DNA of 64,000 bases. It comes from Notospermus geniculatus (Eukaryota; Nemertea; Pilidiophora; Heteronemertea; Lineidae). The DNA is taken from positions 192,336 to 256,335 of the forward strand of contig NMRB01000072.1 of assembly GCA_002633025.1 (NCBI GenBank), given 5' to 3'. The translations under genes were made by a program, and so were the position numbers. The notes under the pieces are model-generated. The model ran no database searches and was not told where the DNA came from. It saw only the letters and a program-made list of their open reading frames with translations. Positions 36,121-49,200 of the stretch are shown one piece after another; position 1 is the stretch's first letter, and each line of letters opens with the position of its first letter.

Positions 36121-38084
36121 CCCTCTGTCACCATACGAGCCACATTGGCAGAAAATAGTGCTCAAATGCTTGAAACTTGAGAATCGTAAGTGTGAAGAGT
36201 TGATGTTCTTCGCATTTAAGTGGAATTGGTGACACGGTGTGTATAAAACGGTGACAATACTTGATCAGGTGTAGGAAGCACAATGAATCGCCATCATGAC
36301 TGGCCAGCTATATAAAGCTTGTGACGTGTATGCCACCCGCACTTGGAACTTATGGATTTTTCTTCTCATCGCTAATGGTAAATACTATACCTCATTCGCT
36401 GATGGACCGCTTTACCAGTTGGAGTATATCCTGTATTTGGGATCTGTGAATCTGCTCATTTGATATATCTTTAGTTTCTGTTCGTTTGGCCTTCATGCAA
36501 CAAGCGACTTCATGGTTTGTATGGACTACTGATTCTGTGCCTATTTCCCTCAGCTGAATTTCCTTCATTCCCAAAGTGCAGTTTACTGGTTACTTCATGT
36601 TGCTGTGCTGTTGAGTGCTTACACGCCAAGTCTGTCTTCCAAAATTTCAGCCAGAATAGCTAGTTTACCAATTGGATACTCCAATGACTCTTGCACACAG
36701 TTTTCCCATTCTAAGCATCATCTTCTGGTGAACCAGCTCATCATGTTCCTGCATTTACTGTGTACATCACCTGCAGTACACTGAGTGAGCCCACACCTTG
36801 AAATCATCTTAGTGGCTGTAATGCCCCTGTGTTGGTATTGGTGTCCATTTATTTCTTCATTTACCATCAACTATCAAGGAAATCCTTACTCATACAATAT
36901 ACTGTTGCTTTCCTTCCCACCACTCTCGGCCTTGCACAGCCAAAGCTACTTATCGATTTGTCCGGAGAAAAAACACAATTCTCTTTGTTTATTGAGGTGA
37001 TTCATAAAATGTTTGTATCTTCCGGTCTGGGTAGTCTCAGATCTGTCTAAACTTCAAAATGCACTCCCCGGAGGTAACCACGATTTGCTCTATTCTGTTT
37101 GACTGTGGTCTAAAGACAGTTTCCCTACAAAGCTGGACTTCAATTCAAATTCGTATCAACGTCTCCCTATGTTCACAGCAGTAATGTTCCCTCATAGACA
37201 AGTCCGTACTTGCCATCCACCCCTGAACAAGACAGTGCACCTGTTGGTGGCAAGCCATGTTCATCAGCCAAACTGAATCACTGCCACGAACCATTGGAAA
37301 GCCCATTCAAAATATTGATAATCTTTCCTCATTGATGCAATGTAATAATCCCATCGGGCTCATCTCTTGGCTACAACCTTCCTTGATTGACGATGAGCAA
37401 CCACAGGGACCTTGAGCAGGTTGGTCAAAAACCAGCCACAAGCCAGTGCTGTTAGCAAGTTGCAGTTGCCATGTCACTTGCCCTTGGAGCATTGGCCTGA
37501 ATGTTTTCTTTTGGCATCGCTTCCAAATCAGTCTTTTTGGCGAAAACACCAGACTGATATACTTCTTCCCCTGTTCTCAGGGTTGGTTGATGAAATTGCA
37601 TCGGTCAGTATGTGATAATACATATGTAGCAAACTCTGTATGAAATTTGAGGCAAGGTGACTCACGATGTTCCTCCGAAGACAAGGGAAGCAACATGTGT
37701 ATTCCGTTGCTGACCTTGTAATATTGATCGCCGCAAGCTGCGAGGTTAATATGGGAAGGGTTTCAAAGCATCGTTGGCATCCTTATATCGATTGATTTCA
37801 TGAGGGTCTCAAAGCATGTTTGCTGTACCTTTCCCCTCGGTTGCTTGTCACTTTCACCAAGGTTGATCACGATTTTATGCTCGTAGTATTCCTTTGATGT
37901 AGGGATCGTGCAGGGATTCTAAAATCCCACAGCAGTGATTTCACTAATGACATTGATTTCTTTAATTGCAGACTTCGTTTCTAGGTTCCTCCAGGGCTTG
38001 TTGACTTTTTCGAGCAGATATCGTGATGTATCAGTATACTGAGTTGAATACATCTGTAGGCCTTATGTCCTTCAACTTACCCCG

Positions 38085-38262
38085 TTCTCTCCAGAAGCCT
38101 TTTGGGGGGGAATCCAAGGAACATCTCATTCAGCGCGTCACTTAATCCTGTCGGACCTATTGAGTGCACTTTCGAATCACGGGGATTCTAACTTGTTTAA
38201 TACCTCTCGGTCTTGAGACCAACACTTTACCACTGCACCGCCGCGCTCCCCAAGCTGCAAGG
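38085..38262 (-). repeat. tRNA-derived SINE-like copy (antisense), family of the 1.2-kb copy
   Basis: The reverse complement has GGCGGTGCAGTGGTAAAGTGTTGGTCTCAAGACCGAGAGGT, here cited by its A box (GGTGCAGTGGTAAAG) and a degenerate B box (GTTAGAATCCCC). Its tail (ctcattcagcgcgtcacttaatcctg) matches the copy at 1190-1350. The same element recurs at about 39894-40071 because the whole block is duplicated. Confidence 0.55.
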
Positions 38263-38371
38263 CCATGAGGCATTTTACGACCATTGCTTTGTTAACCATA
38301 TGCATCAAATCCATCCTTGGAGCCATTCTTCTTGTCACAATCCTTCATCTTCCTTCTCTTTATCTTTGCAG

Positions 38372-38480
38372 TCCTAACCGAGTCTCAGTCCCAGGACACC
38401 CCTGCCGGTTCTGACATGGGGTACAAGTATGGCAGCCGTGAGACATCAGCCGGTGAAGATGAATTACCTGAAGTGCCAAT
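38372..38480 (+). CDS. Ror: Duplicate of the ROR N-terminal exon, probable assembly copy
   Basis: The sequence matches 40181-40289 base for base as far as read, with the same AG acceptor and GT donor. The copy ends eight bases later at an undetermined base (38488), after which a second copy of the preceding 1.8 kb begins. It is therefore most likely the end of a contig or alternative haplotype, not a second functional exon. Confidence 0.8.
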
Positions 38481-39239
38481 GTAAGTANGACTCTTGCACA
38501 CAGTTTTCCCATTCTAAGCATCATCTTCTGCTGAACCAGCTCATCATGTTCCTGCATTTACTGTGTACATCACCTGCAGTACACTGAGTGAGCCCACACC
38601 TTGAATTCATCTTTAGTGGCTGTAATGCCCCTGTGTTGGTATTGGTGTCCATTTATTTCTTCATTTACCATCAACTATCAAGGAAATCCTTACTCATACA
38701 ATATACTGTTGCTTTCCTTCCCACCACTCTCGGCCTTGCAGAGCCAAAGCTACTTATCGATTTGTCCGGAGAAAAAACACAATTCTCTTTGTTTATTGAG
38801 GTGATTCATAAAATGTTTGTATCTTCCGGTCTGGGTAGCCTCAGAACTGTCTAAACTTCAAAATGCATTCCCCGGAGGTAACCACGATTTGCTCTATTCT
38901 ATTTGACTGTGGTCTAAAGACAGTTTCCCTAGAAAGCTGGACTTCAATTCAAATTCGCAATGTTTCCCTATCTTCACAGCAGTAATTTTCCCTCATAGAC
39001 GAGTCCGTACTTGCCATCCACCCCTGAACAAGACAGTGCACCTGTTGGTGGCAAGCCATGTTCATCACCCAAATTGAATCACTGCCACGATCCATTGGAA
39101 AGCCCATTCAAAATATTGATAATCTTTCCTCATTGATGTAATGTAATAATCCCATCGGGCTCATCTCTTGGCTACAACCTTCCTTGATTGACGATGAGCA
39201 ACCACAGGAACCTTGAGCAGGTTGGTCAAAAACCAACCA

Positions 39240-39265
39240 CAGTTGCAGTTGCAGTTGCAGTTGCA
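39240..39265. repeat. Hexamer repeat (CAGTTG)n
   Basis: About four units of CAGTTG. The matching place in the other copy of this block (about 37440-37475) has only one to two units in different context, so it is a length difference between the two copies. Confidence 0.75.
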
Positions 39266-39893
39266 ATCGCCAAGCCAGTAACCCTTGGACCATCAACCTG
39301 AACGTTTTCTTTTGGCATCGCTTCCAATTGAGTCTTTTTGGCGAAAACACCAGACTGATATAGGCCTACTCCTTCCCCTCAAGGTTGATAGATGAAATTG
39401 CCACACATTGGTCAGTATGTGATAATACATATGTAGCAAAATCTGTATGAAATTTGAGGCAAGGTGACTCACGATGTTCCTCCGAAGACAAGGAAAGCAA
39501 CATGTGTATTCGTTGCTTGACCTTGTAATATTGATCGCCGCAAGCTGCGAGGTTAATATGGGAAGGGTTTCAAAGCATCTCGTTGGCATCCTTATATCGA
39601 TTGATTTCATGAGGGTCTCAAAGCATGTTTGCTGTACCTTTCCCCTCTGTTGCTTGTCACTTTCACCAAGGTTGATCACGATTTTATGCTCGTAGTATTC
39701 CTTTGATGCAGGGATCGTGCAGGGATTCTAAAATCCCGCAGCAGTGATTTCACTAATGACATTGATTTCTTTAATTGCAGACTTCGTTTCCAGGTGCCTC
39801 CAGGGCTTGTTGACTTTTTCGAGCAGATATCGTGATGTATCAGTATACTGAGTTGAATACATCTGTAGGCCTTATGTCCTTCAACTTACCCCG

Positions 39894-40071
39894 TTCTCTC
39901 CAGAAGCCTTTTGGGGGGGAATCCAAGGAACATCTCATTCAGCGCGTCACTTAATCCTGTCGGACCTATTGAGTGCACTTTCGAATCACGGGGATTCTAA
40001 CTTGTTTAATACCTCTCGGTCTTGAGACCAACACTTTACCACTGCACCGCCGCGCTCCCCAAGCTGCAAGG
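39894..40071 (-). repeat. Second assembly copy of the 38.1-kb SINE-like repeat
   Basis: This is the counterpart of 38085-38262 inside the duplicated block. It lies about 110 bases upstream of the N-terminal ROR exon, in the intron. Confidence 0.55.
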
Positions 40072-40180
40072 CCATGAGGCATTTTACGACCATTGCTCTG
40101 TTAACCATATGCATCAAATCCATCCTTGGGGCCATTCTCCTTGTCACAATCCTTCATCTTCCTTCTCTTTATCTTTGCAG

Positions 40181-40289
40181 TCCTAACCGAGTCTCAGTCC
40201 CAGGACACCCCTGCCGGTTCTGACATGGGGTACAAGTATGGCAGCCGTGAGACATCAGCCGGTGAAGATGAATTACCTGAAGTGCCAAT
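40181..40289 (+). CDS. Ror: ROR exon: extracellular N-terminal linker (complete copy)
   Basis: This is a 109-bp exon with acceptor tctttgcag and donor gtaagt. It enters with 2 bases completing a codon and leaves with 2 bases (AT), which join the A of the next exon to make Ile. It encodes an acidic, Ser/Thr/Pro-containing linker between the signal peptide and the Ig domain, starting [10 protein letters not shown] and ending EVPM-like. A near-identical copy lies at 38372-38480; this one is preferred because its downstream intron continues without a gap. 109 is not a multiple of 3, so splicing both copies together would break the frame. Confidence 0.85.
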
Positions 40290-43200
40290 GTAAGTACTTG
40301 ACACAAAGCATCAATGTGTGCATTGGGTGGTGATGCTGAACAACAGCACCACCCAGTGTTAGTTTGATAGGGGCCTGTAGGAAAGCGGCATTTGAAATTA
40401 CACTGAACGGTCAAAAGTGACCCCCAGAAACCTGTAAATTTAGCTGAACTGATACTCTCAGTTAATTGCACCAGATGACTTGAAGTTTTGAACAGATTTT
40501 CTCAAAGCCATTGCCAAGTTTTCGAAGTTTTATGTGTGGTGACCTTAATGGATTGATTGCTTTTACTAACTGCACAAATCTGATTGATTCATCTTGGAAT
40601 TAGCCAGCCACCTAAGCTGCAATCATTTCCCCCATTTGTCTGAGAATCTGGGGAAAATATCATACTTCTTTTGGCCCGTGAGTCACCTAAATTTTGATTT
40701 ATGGCAACTAAAAAGAACGTTTTTGTTTTTAGATCTATTGGTTAGTTTATCGCTTTTGATGAGTCAATTTTCCCCATCTATAGCTCATATGGGCTCTGAT
40801 CTGATCGTCCCCACCCCCAGATGGTGGTCCATCTGGTGATGGGATCAATCGATGTCGTCCAGTCAATTATTCCAATTGCATGAAGTTAATGGGATAAAAC
40901 TTTTAGGCCAACAAGATGTTGCTTTCTACTCTAAGGCCGACAAAATGTGGCTTTCTACTTTTAGGCCAACAAGATGGCTGTCTACTTTGGGCCACCAAGA
41001 TGGCTGTCTACCTTTGGGCCACCAAGATGGTTGTCTACTTTTAGGCCAACAAGATTGTGGCTTTCTACTTTTAGGCCAACAAGATGTGGCTTTGTATTTT
41101 AGGCCAACAAAATGTGGCTTTCAACTTTAGGCCAACAAGATGTCTGTCTACTTTTAGGCCAACAAGATCAGTGGCTTCTACTTTAGGCCAACAAGACGTG
41201 GCTTCAGTTTGAAAATTTGACCTGGATTTTGTAGAGTCTTCAATATTTTAGACTGCATGGCTTCTATCTTAATTGCCAGACTGGCATTTGAAAGAAACGA
41301 CTGTACATTGCTACTAGCCTGACTCCAATGGTGAACAGAACGTCCTCCTTAAAAATGGTTCAGAACCAGACTGATAAATGTCACTTACAGATGATGAAAT
41401 TGACTTCACGTTTGGATGAGTTGGAGCCATTTAGTCTGTCGTAATTGCAATGATAAAAACGTCAGGGAATCAATGAAGTGTGTGGAAACAAATTCGTCTT
41501 TTTTTCATTGGTGATGTGTGCATGTCTAGTAAACCCACTGTAAACGGTACATTTCAATGGCTGTTGAATTGTGAGAGTTTCTCTGCATCCAGCACCATTT
41601 CAAGTTACTTCAGACAACTGTCGTATTAAAAGAAATGTCTGCCTTTACACGGCCATAAAAAAGCATCAGAATTCTTGAAACAGGTTCACATGAGCCATTT
41701 TAACCTTTGTCTGTCTGTCGTGACTGCAGGTCTGATGATGTCTTTTATTGTACCTGCCAGATCAGAACATCCATGGACAAGAAATTAACAACCTAACCTA
41801 ACCTAATCTACTTTGTTACGGCGTCCATGATCGCCCAACGTCAGCCAGTTGGAAAAGTCTTTCAATAAAATGGATAGAGTGTGTGTAAAAAGTCAATTCA
41901 TCCTTGTCAATGATGAATGGGGAATGAAAACTCGAGGTTCATTCATTATTTTCAGTAATGTTTCAGTTGATTCCACCCCGATATCAAAATTGACTAAAAA
42001 ATTGAAAATTATCAAATTGCGGGATTACACCACTTCTGCTGAAGACATTCATTGGATTAGTGGTTTGTGGATGATGTTAAAGTAAAGCTTTGAAAGCTAT
42101 CGTTTTGGTGTCGTCAATTAGTTCGTGGAGTGTGGGGTTCAGGGATTACCATTCATGGTGCCAATTCGGATCGCACAGTGACAGATAATTTGTTCAAAAC
42201 TGGAAACTCTCATGAAGGACAACTTACTTTTCTTATGCAGAGCCAATGGAAACATTCGTCATTCTATGTTTTGCAAACCAAAACAAACTGATTGGATAAA
42301 AATCAGTCACTGATGACATTCTGACCAATAATGGCCTCTTTTATGTCTCTTACTTTTGCATTTTTTTAAATTCTTTGTGATGATTTGCAGAAAACTAACC
42401 AATATGGATGAGGATAGGTAGGCATACTAAAACATGTTCAAATCGTCAATCGTGTTGTAAAATCACACTCTAAGTTGTTCCCAGCATTTTGCATGCCACT
42501 ACAACCCGCAAAAGTTGTAGACCATGCAAAATGCTGATCAGAATTTTGATTATCAACTACTAGGGTGGAGATTTCTGACTGCACCTATAGGGTGTATGTT
42601 CGTTGCTTTTGTTGTTCATGAGTAGATATCTTTTTTTATCTTTTTTTATTGTGTTGTACATGTATGGTTGATAAATCTGATCTTAGATTGTGAGTGGCGA
42701 TTGCAATTATGTTCTTTTTAACCGCAAAAATAGAGGGGTCAGATGAATACAGTGAAAAAAGTGCCCCATTACACAACTAAGGTTCTATGTTCAATTGCCC
42801 TTCGGACCAATTCAACATCAGTCTTGCATTGCCACAGGGCCCACATTACATTCTGCAGCACACGTCTTAGAATTTGTGTTTGAATAATTTGAGGCATGAA
42901 ACTGTAGTAAATGTTGTTATCACTAGTAGCTTCCTTTTCCTGTCGTGTCTTTGTGTTCATTGATGATGTTCGCTTGTACTTCCGTTGTAATCACTTTGTG
43001 GTTATACATTTCAAGTGTCGATAAATTCCAAAAGATTCGTTTTAACGTCATGATCAGATGCGATGCTGCAATTTTCAGGGGAATTCCCCTAAATATATCC
43101 AGCTTCTATGATGTCATGGATTAACTTGTTAAAACTGCAAATCGTCTTGTGCCTGAAGAAAACGTACATTTTTAAGAGGAAATGACCTGAGTATAGATGT

Positions 43201-46200
43201 CATGGTTTATGCATTGTGTGACCTGTTTTATCACACATTTGTGGTTTTACTGATACCCCCCCCCCCCCCACACACACACACACTTCTAAAGAAGTTTTTG
43301 ATATTTTTTGAAGTGTTTTACATTGTATGTTTCAACAGATTGTCGAGCATTGATCACATTTGAAATGATATTTCAGATTTCCAGTTTGTACTTCAATATG
43401 CTGGATAAAATGTGGGCTCTTCCTCTCGCAATGAATTATACTTTGACGTCTACTGGTAAATCATACTTGATTGTCATCCTCTCGTTGTCCTACCAATAGG
43501 AGCTGTCAGTGAGTCGTGACCAATAGGTGTCACTACGGCCCAATTCAGCGGACCCATTCATTCTTGATCGAGCACCAATCACGTGGATTTTCCTGTGTAT
43601 TGGTCCGCTAGAACTTTGCTGCCATCTTTTGGCAATACACGCGGCTGACTGCTCCTATTGCTCTATAAACCTGTCTCTTTTGAGAGTGTCTCATGATGTT
43701 GCGATTGTAATGGTTTATCAAAAGGAAATGAACCAACTAATGGGATAAACCTATCTATGCAAGCGCTGACTAATCAACTCCTACTGCAGTGAGCGAGCGC
43801 ACAACTTGATGCAATTGCATCAAAGTAAAAATTGCATTTTACACTAGAGTGGAGTTGAAAAATTAGGAGTGCATTTATGTCTCATGGTGGTTGTTTTAAT
43901 TGTGTTTGGAGATCGGCTCCAACAGACAACTGAGTCTTTCTGTCAGTTTTTGTTTCAAAGTTGGCAGGGTCATCATGTAACTGCCTCCAGAAGAACTTGC
44001 AGTGAGTAGAAAAGCACTTCAGAAAAAGTATGCTTCTTCATAATGTTGTGGTTTGGGCTCTTCAAATGTTGCAACATCAAACCAAGCTCACATACCGGTA
44101 GGTGATGGCCGCTGTGACTGTGCCAGTGTGCTGTGCTGGAGACCAGGGGTGGCCGCATAGAAACTCCGCTAGTGCTAGCGGAGCCCATCTGCCGATAGTG
44201 CTGTACATTTTCCCATGCATTTTAACACCGATACGCTGTCGAAGCACTAGCGGAGTTTCTATGCGGCCACCCCAGCTCCCTTTGTGGTGTATTATTAGGT
44301 AGATGATTACTTATGATATGATAGAAAAGTTAAATTGGTTAGATATAGAGTGATGGGAGAATTTCATGATGTCGACTTGTACCAGGATTTTCGGTTCGTG
44401 GGTTTATTCTGAGGTGCCATAAATCAACAGGTTTTGCCAGAGTGGGTCTTCTGGCATAAATAAACATCAGTTGCTGGTTAGGTGGCGACAGACTGGTTAC
44501 GCTGGGGGTGAGGAAACGACGGCTGGACCTTTACCAGGCGATTCGATCAGTTCTGATATAAAATGTTTATCATTTCATTGGCCAAGGTAGCTGTGTGTGA
44601 AGTGGAACCGGAAAAAGGTCAGTGCCAGCCATAGTCCATTTTGTTTATCGTGGCTGGATTCAATGTCCATTGTTGATCATGGCTTTGATTCAATAGTCCA
44701 TTGTTGATCATGGCTGTGATTCAATAGTCCATTGTTGATCATGGCTTTGATTCAATAGTCCTTTGTTGGTCGTTGCTCTGATATAATTGTCCAATTGTTG
44801 ATCAGGGCTGGATTCAATAGTCTATTGTTGATTATGGCTGGATTCAATAGTCTATTGGTGATTATAGCTGAGTTCAGTTGTCCATTGTTGATCATGGCCG
44901 TGATATGGTGGTCCAATTGTTGATCATGGCTGGATTCAATACGCCATTGTTGATCGTGGCTGTGATTCAATAGGCCATTGTTGAGCGTGGCTGGATTCAA
45001 TGGTGCATTGTTGATCATGGCTTTGATTCAATTGTCCATTGTTGATCATGGCTGTGATGTGGTCGTCCATTGTTGATCATGGCTGGATTCAATAGTCCAC
45101 TGTTGATCATGGCTTGATTCAATTATCTAGGCCATGTATTGATCTCAGTCAATCAACCTCAGGGAAGCATTCTTGGGGCATTGATGCCTGAATTCAATGA
45201 AGTGGCCTTATACAAATTACTCCCGAGTATAGATGCAATATTAAACCAACGCACAAATGAAATGATAGGAACTCCAGAAGCTTTGAATCCCTGGACCAGC
45301 ATGCATCAAGCCATAATTGCTCAACAGCTCATAGTTTAACGGTAGCTTCTTTGATTACTCCTCCATTCGTCTTATCAAAGCTCATCTCACTTATTGTCAC
45401 TTCCAAAGCAATATTTCACTCTTAATGGTCATTTATCTGTTGTGTATTATTGATGTGATTATCCTGTGATGACTCCGTTAATAGAACACTTCATCTCGTT
45501 GATTTATAATGTGTTCTTTCCTAATAGAATTGTGCTGAGAAAGCACAGAAAGCAAACAATGCAGCATCACTGTTTGATACCAAATCTAGTTGATTGCAGT
45601 CGGAGTCAAATGTGGCATCCATTATTGCAAGAGGAAGCTGAAGAATAAAAAAAGACCATTCATTTATTTTTTGCTGGTAACATGGATACACATACTATCA
45701 GTTTCCGATCATAACGTGATGCATGTTCTATACTTACAGGAAGAATGCCGTGGGGCAAAAGTCATTGATCAAAACCTCTTGGTCTACTAATCTAGAACGT
45801 ACTATCGGCTAAGAGGCCATCAGCAAGCTGGCTTCTCATCTGATAAATCCACTTGCAATGGTTACGTTCTGCAAGGACAAGGTGCTCACTTACCTCAAGA
45901 ATAAAGGTTGCGTGTCAATGGTGGTACTTGCAGTCATGTTCGGGACTCAGTGTTGCCATAGGTCTGCACTGTGGCACCATTTCGTGTTTTATACTTCGAC
46001 ACCATTTTGTGTGCTATACTGTGACACCATTTCCTCTACTCTGCTGTACGTGACACCATTTGGTGTTTTATACATGCTGTGACACCATTTTTGTTGAACT
46101 GTCAAGTATTAGCGGATAGGGAACAACCTACTGATTTTGTCATTCAGTGCTGTCAATGGTCTCGGTCATGGAAATTAGAAGGGAAGAAATTTGTAGGTCC

Positions 46201-49200
46201 TAATGGTCACATGGGGATATGCAAATTATAGGCCTTAAACGGTTTTCTGATTATATGTACATGTATGTAATTTTATACCTGTTTTGGATGATGTTTGGAA
46301 TCCTGATTGGAACCGTATGGATCAGGTAGGCATGAGTAAATTGGCTGATGATAGGCCTGTGTGTTTGGTCGTGGTGTCCGGTCATGAGAGGTTTCACGGA
46401 TCGAATTTGTTCTCAGGTCCCCTTCTTAGACACATGTCGACCTCACAGCATCTTCTAATCTTCATGTCACAACAGAAAGTCATGGACTCCACAGGCCACA
46501 TGCCATCTGTCACCAACTCAGCATCTTCTACGTACAGCTGAGAATTTTTATTTCCATATTTACGCATATTGGCTGTGAATAAAATATTGACTTGTAGAGC
46601 TGTGTTGCTGATCACAGATGAGTCAGTCAGCGCACGCCAACACTTGTTACCCCCGGCCGTGCAGCAGCCATTTACCCATACTCGTCAGGATTCAATTACT
46701 GAAGGATTATTAGCACAAAAATACTCATTACTGCATCGATGTGTCAATATCTGAGGTTTATGCATAAAGCGGGCAAGGTATAGGTCTGAAGTTTACGCCA
46801 AGGGCGGAAAGCGAAATTGAGCCCTTTTTCACTCCCTTGTTGGTCGTCATGTTACCATCTTCGCCTTGTCATGAATCAATGAAATGCGATTAAACCGGAT
46901 TCCATCTGTTGGTGTATCTTTCTTCGAGATGATATCGGGTTTGTGTGAGTCACACAGCTTGCCTCCTCTTCCCCTCCTTTCCATAAATCCGGCCCTTAGG
47001 CTAGCGAGATTTCCTTTGGGATGAGATGCCAAATAAACCACTGACTTTTATGTTTTGATACAGCCACATCAAACAAAACACAAACAAGCTTTCGATGAAG
47101 AAAGTGTCCTTTGCTCTTATAAAGAGGCCAAGAGGATTATTAAACACTGTCTTCACGTCAAGGGTGAATTCTTTCAACAAAATCGGCAAGCAAAATTCGT
47201 CTTTGGAAATTTCTTTTTACATGGAGCATTGGTGATCGTGGTTAATATTTCTGCACGGAGCAATTGTTCCATAGGTGTTAAGGTGTGGCTGACGCTGACC
47301 CTCATCAGACGATTCTTTTAGCAAAGTCGCTTTTACTCAGGCTTTTGCTCAAGATCTCTTCATTATTCTCGCCAACTTGGGATATCTCTGATCTGATGAA
47401 CCTCTGAACTGTTGAAGAAGCCATGTTTTCATTGCATACAAAGTACCAATTCTGACGAATTCAATCGGAGTTAAATTCCAGTGCATCAAGGTGTTCCTCT
47501 CATAATTTACAAGTTAGCAAGCATTCAAATCAAACTAATGAAAAAAGCCTGGAAATGTAGAAGTACTGAGTTCATCCAGTTGACTTTTGATGAATGATTG
47601 ACAGCTCATGAGAAGGCCAGCCAGGTTTTTTCCATTGCTTGCCTCAGACCGGCGCTGAGCTCGCGAGGAGGCTGCTGCTTCTCCATAATCCCTTTAATTT
47701 ACCCTGGTATTGCTCCATCCATCGCTGCATTGAGCAACAATCTGTGCATCGCCAGCATCCAGTAAATATTTTTTGACCATCTACTGAGATTTCATACAGA
47801 TTTTCCTACTTCTTAGTATCGTATCAGACTTATTCATTTTTGAATTGCTTTTAACACTGTAGGATCCAAAAACAAAACCAGAGAACCATCCTCCCAGATT
47901 TTTTTCAAACTTGTACATTTATTTAAGATGAGGAAGATTTGACTCTGTCATCGCTGATTCTGAAGAGGATAACCAGTTACCAAGGGAGATGAATCTAATG
48001 CAATTTCGTGGCTCTCATGCTGTTGACTCCTAGATCCCTTGGTCTGAATCATGGTATACAGTTTCATAAAGCTTATCTGATGTCTATGAGGTTTGCCCGT
48101 CGCTGTGAATTCTCAACTCGTGAGCTCACATTCTGTGGCTGTTTTTTGAGCCATCCCGCTGTCCTTGTTTTTTGTCCTGGGGGAATCGAGAGCAAAAGGA
48201 ATGAGTCAATGAAGATTCAACAGGCTTGCAAGTTCTTTTCCTCCAACAACAGCTTTCAGGAATTTGCCTGAAATGTAAGGAAATCTTCGTCACTGGGTCA
48301 AAAGTTGGAACTGAGCATTAGATCTGTATGAGGCTGATTGATAATCCGACGCATCACCATCGCCGGTGTGACAGGAATATCAGCATAGGAATGCAGGTCC
48401 GTCCAACAATTGCCCGTCATTGTGAGGTTATATTCGAATGGTCATGGTCTCTTTAGCCATATTCTAATCCCTCGCTGAACAATAAGACCGGACTTTGATT
48501 CCAGAGGGACTTGGATTCCTTTCACACCGGCGACTGAGGCAGGAAAAATCTGAAGGCATTTTGTCCGCGTCCAATCCTGAGATAAATGGTCTTGCAATAA
48601 TTCTGCCTCATCAAAATACAAAATTGAGATCTTGAAATGGCATACATCACCCACTGCTGAATTAAACACATTTAATCCAAATGTTGTGATGGTGTGGTTG
48701 CTGATGGTTGAAGCTATACACTGAGCATATTCCAATCTCTCATTGAATATACTGATTCTTGTTGGGTGTTATGTACTAACAAACATGCAGAAGGTGCGAA
48801 ATAAGGGATTTAGAATACCTGACATTACATACATACATAAGGCATCAATTATCTCTCCCTTGCAGATATACTTCCATCCTGCGACCGCCACCAACAACCG
48901 AGCCGGGATACGTTAGAATAGATTTCCACTTAAAAAACGTGACAAAATATGTTGGGGAGACTGTGAGATTAAAATGTGAGATAACAGGAGATCCCTTACC
49001 AAGGTACCAGTGGTTAAAGAACGATGCGCCAATCTTGGAAGAAAGGGGGAGAATCAGTGTCAAACCAACCGCATGGGGCTCAAGGTAACTCGACAGATAC
49101 TTCTCTAATTTTGCCCTTGGCCAAAGGAAATAGCATTTCTTTCCATTGCTCAGTTTAATGAATCTTGAATTGAAGAAGGCCTAGTCAGAAAATGCTAAAT

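Larger units (their letters stand above)
36686..38487 (+). repeat. Duplicated block C, copy 1 (contains ROR N-terminal exon copy)
   Basis: It starts gactcttgcacacag and matches 38489-40296 with point differences and short indels, including the hexamer expansion. It ends at the n at 38488, seven bases into the exon's downstream intron. Confidence 0.88.
38489..40296 (+). repeat. Duplicated block C, copy 2 (contains ROR N-terminal exon)
   Basis: It begins directly after the n and continues past the point where copy 1 stops, into unique intron sequence. This is the pattern of two overlapping contig ends placed side by side. Confidence 0.88.
40297..48865. other. Ror: ROR intron with repeats only
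   Basis: Apart from the minisatellites, MITEs, hairpin and microsatellite listed separately, no exon-like segment was recognised in this 8.6-kb intron. Confidence 0.55.

Noticed and set aside
44752-45018. Antisense Asn/Leu-rich repetitive peptide frame
   Set aside because: It is a by-product of the 31-bp minisatellite; no start context or splice signals.
45139-45339. Frame with QPQGSILG, like the LINE reverse transcriptase PQGSVLG motif
   Set aside because: The residues after it do not follow the RT pattern (no PLLFxIYINDL-like block), and no other RT motifs are nearby.
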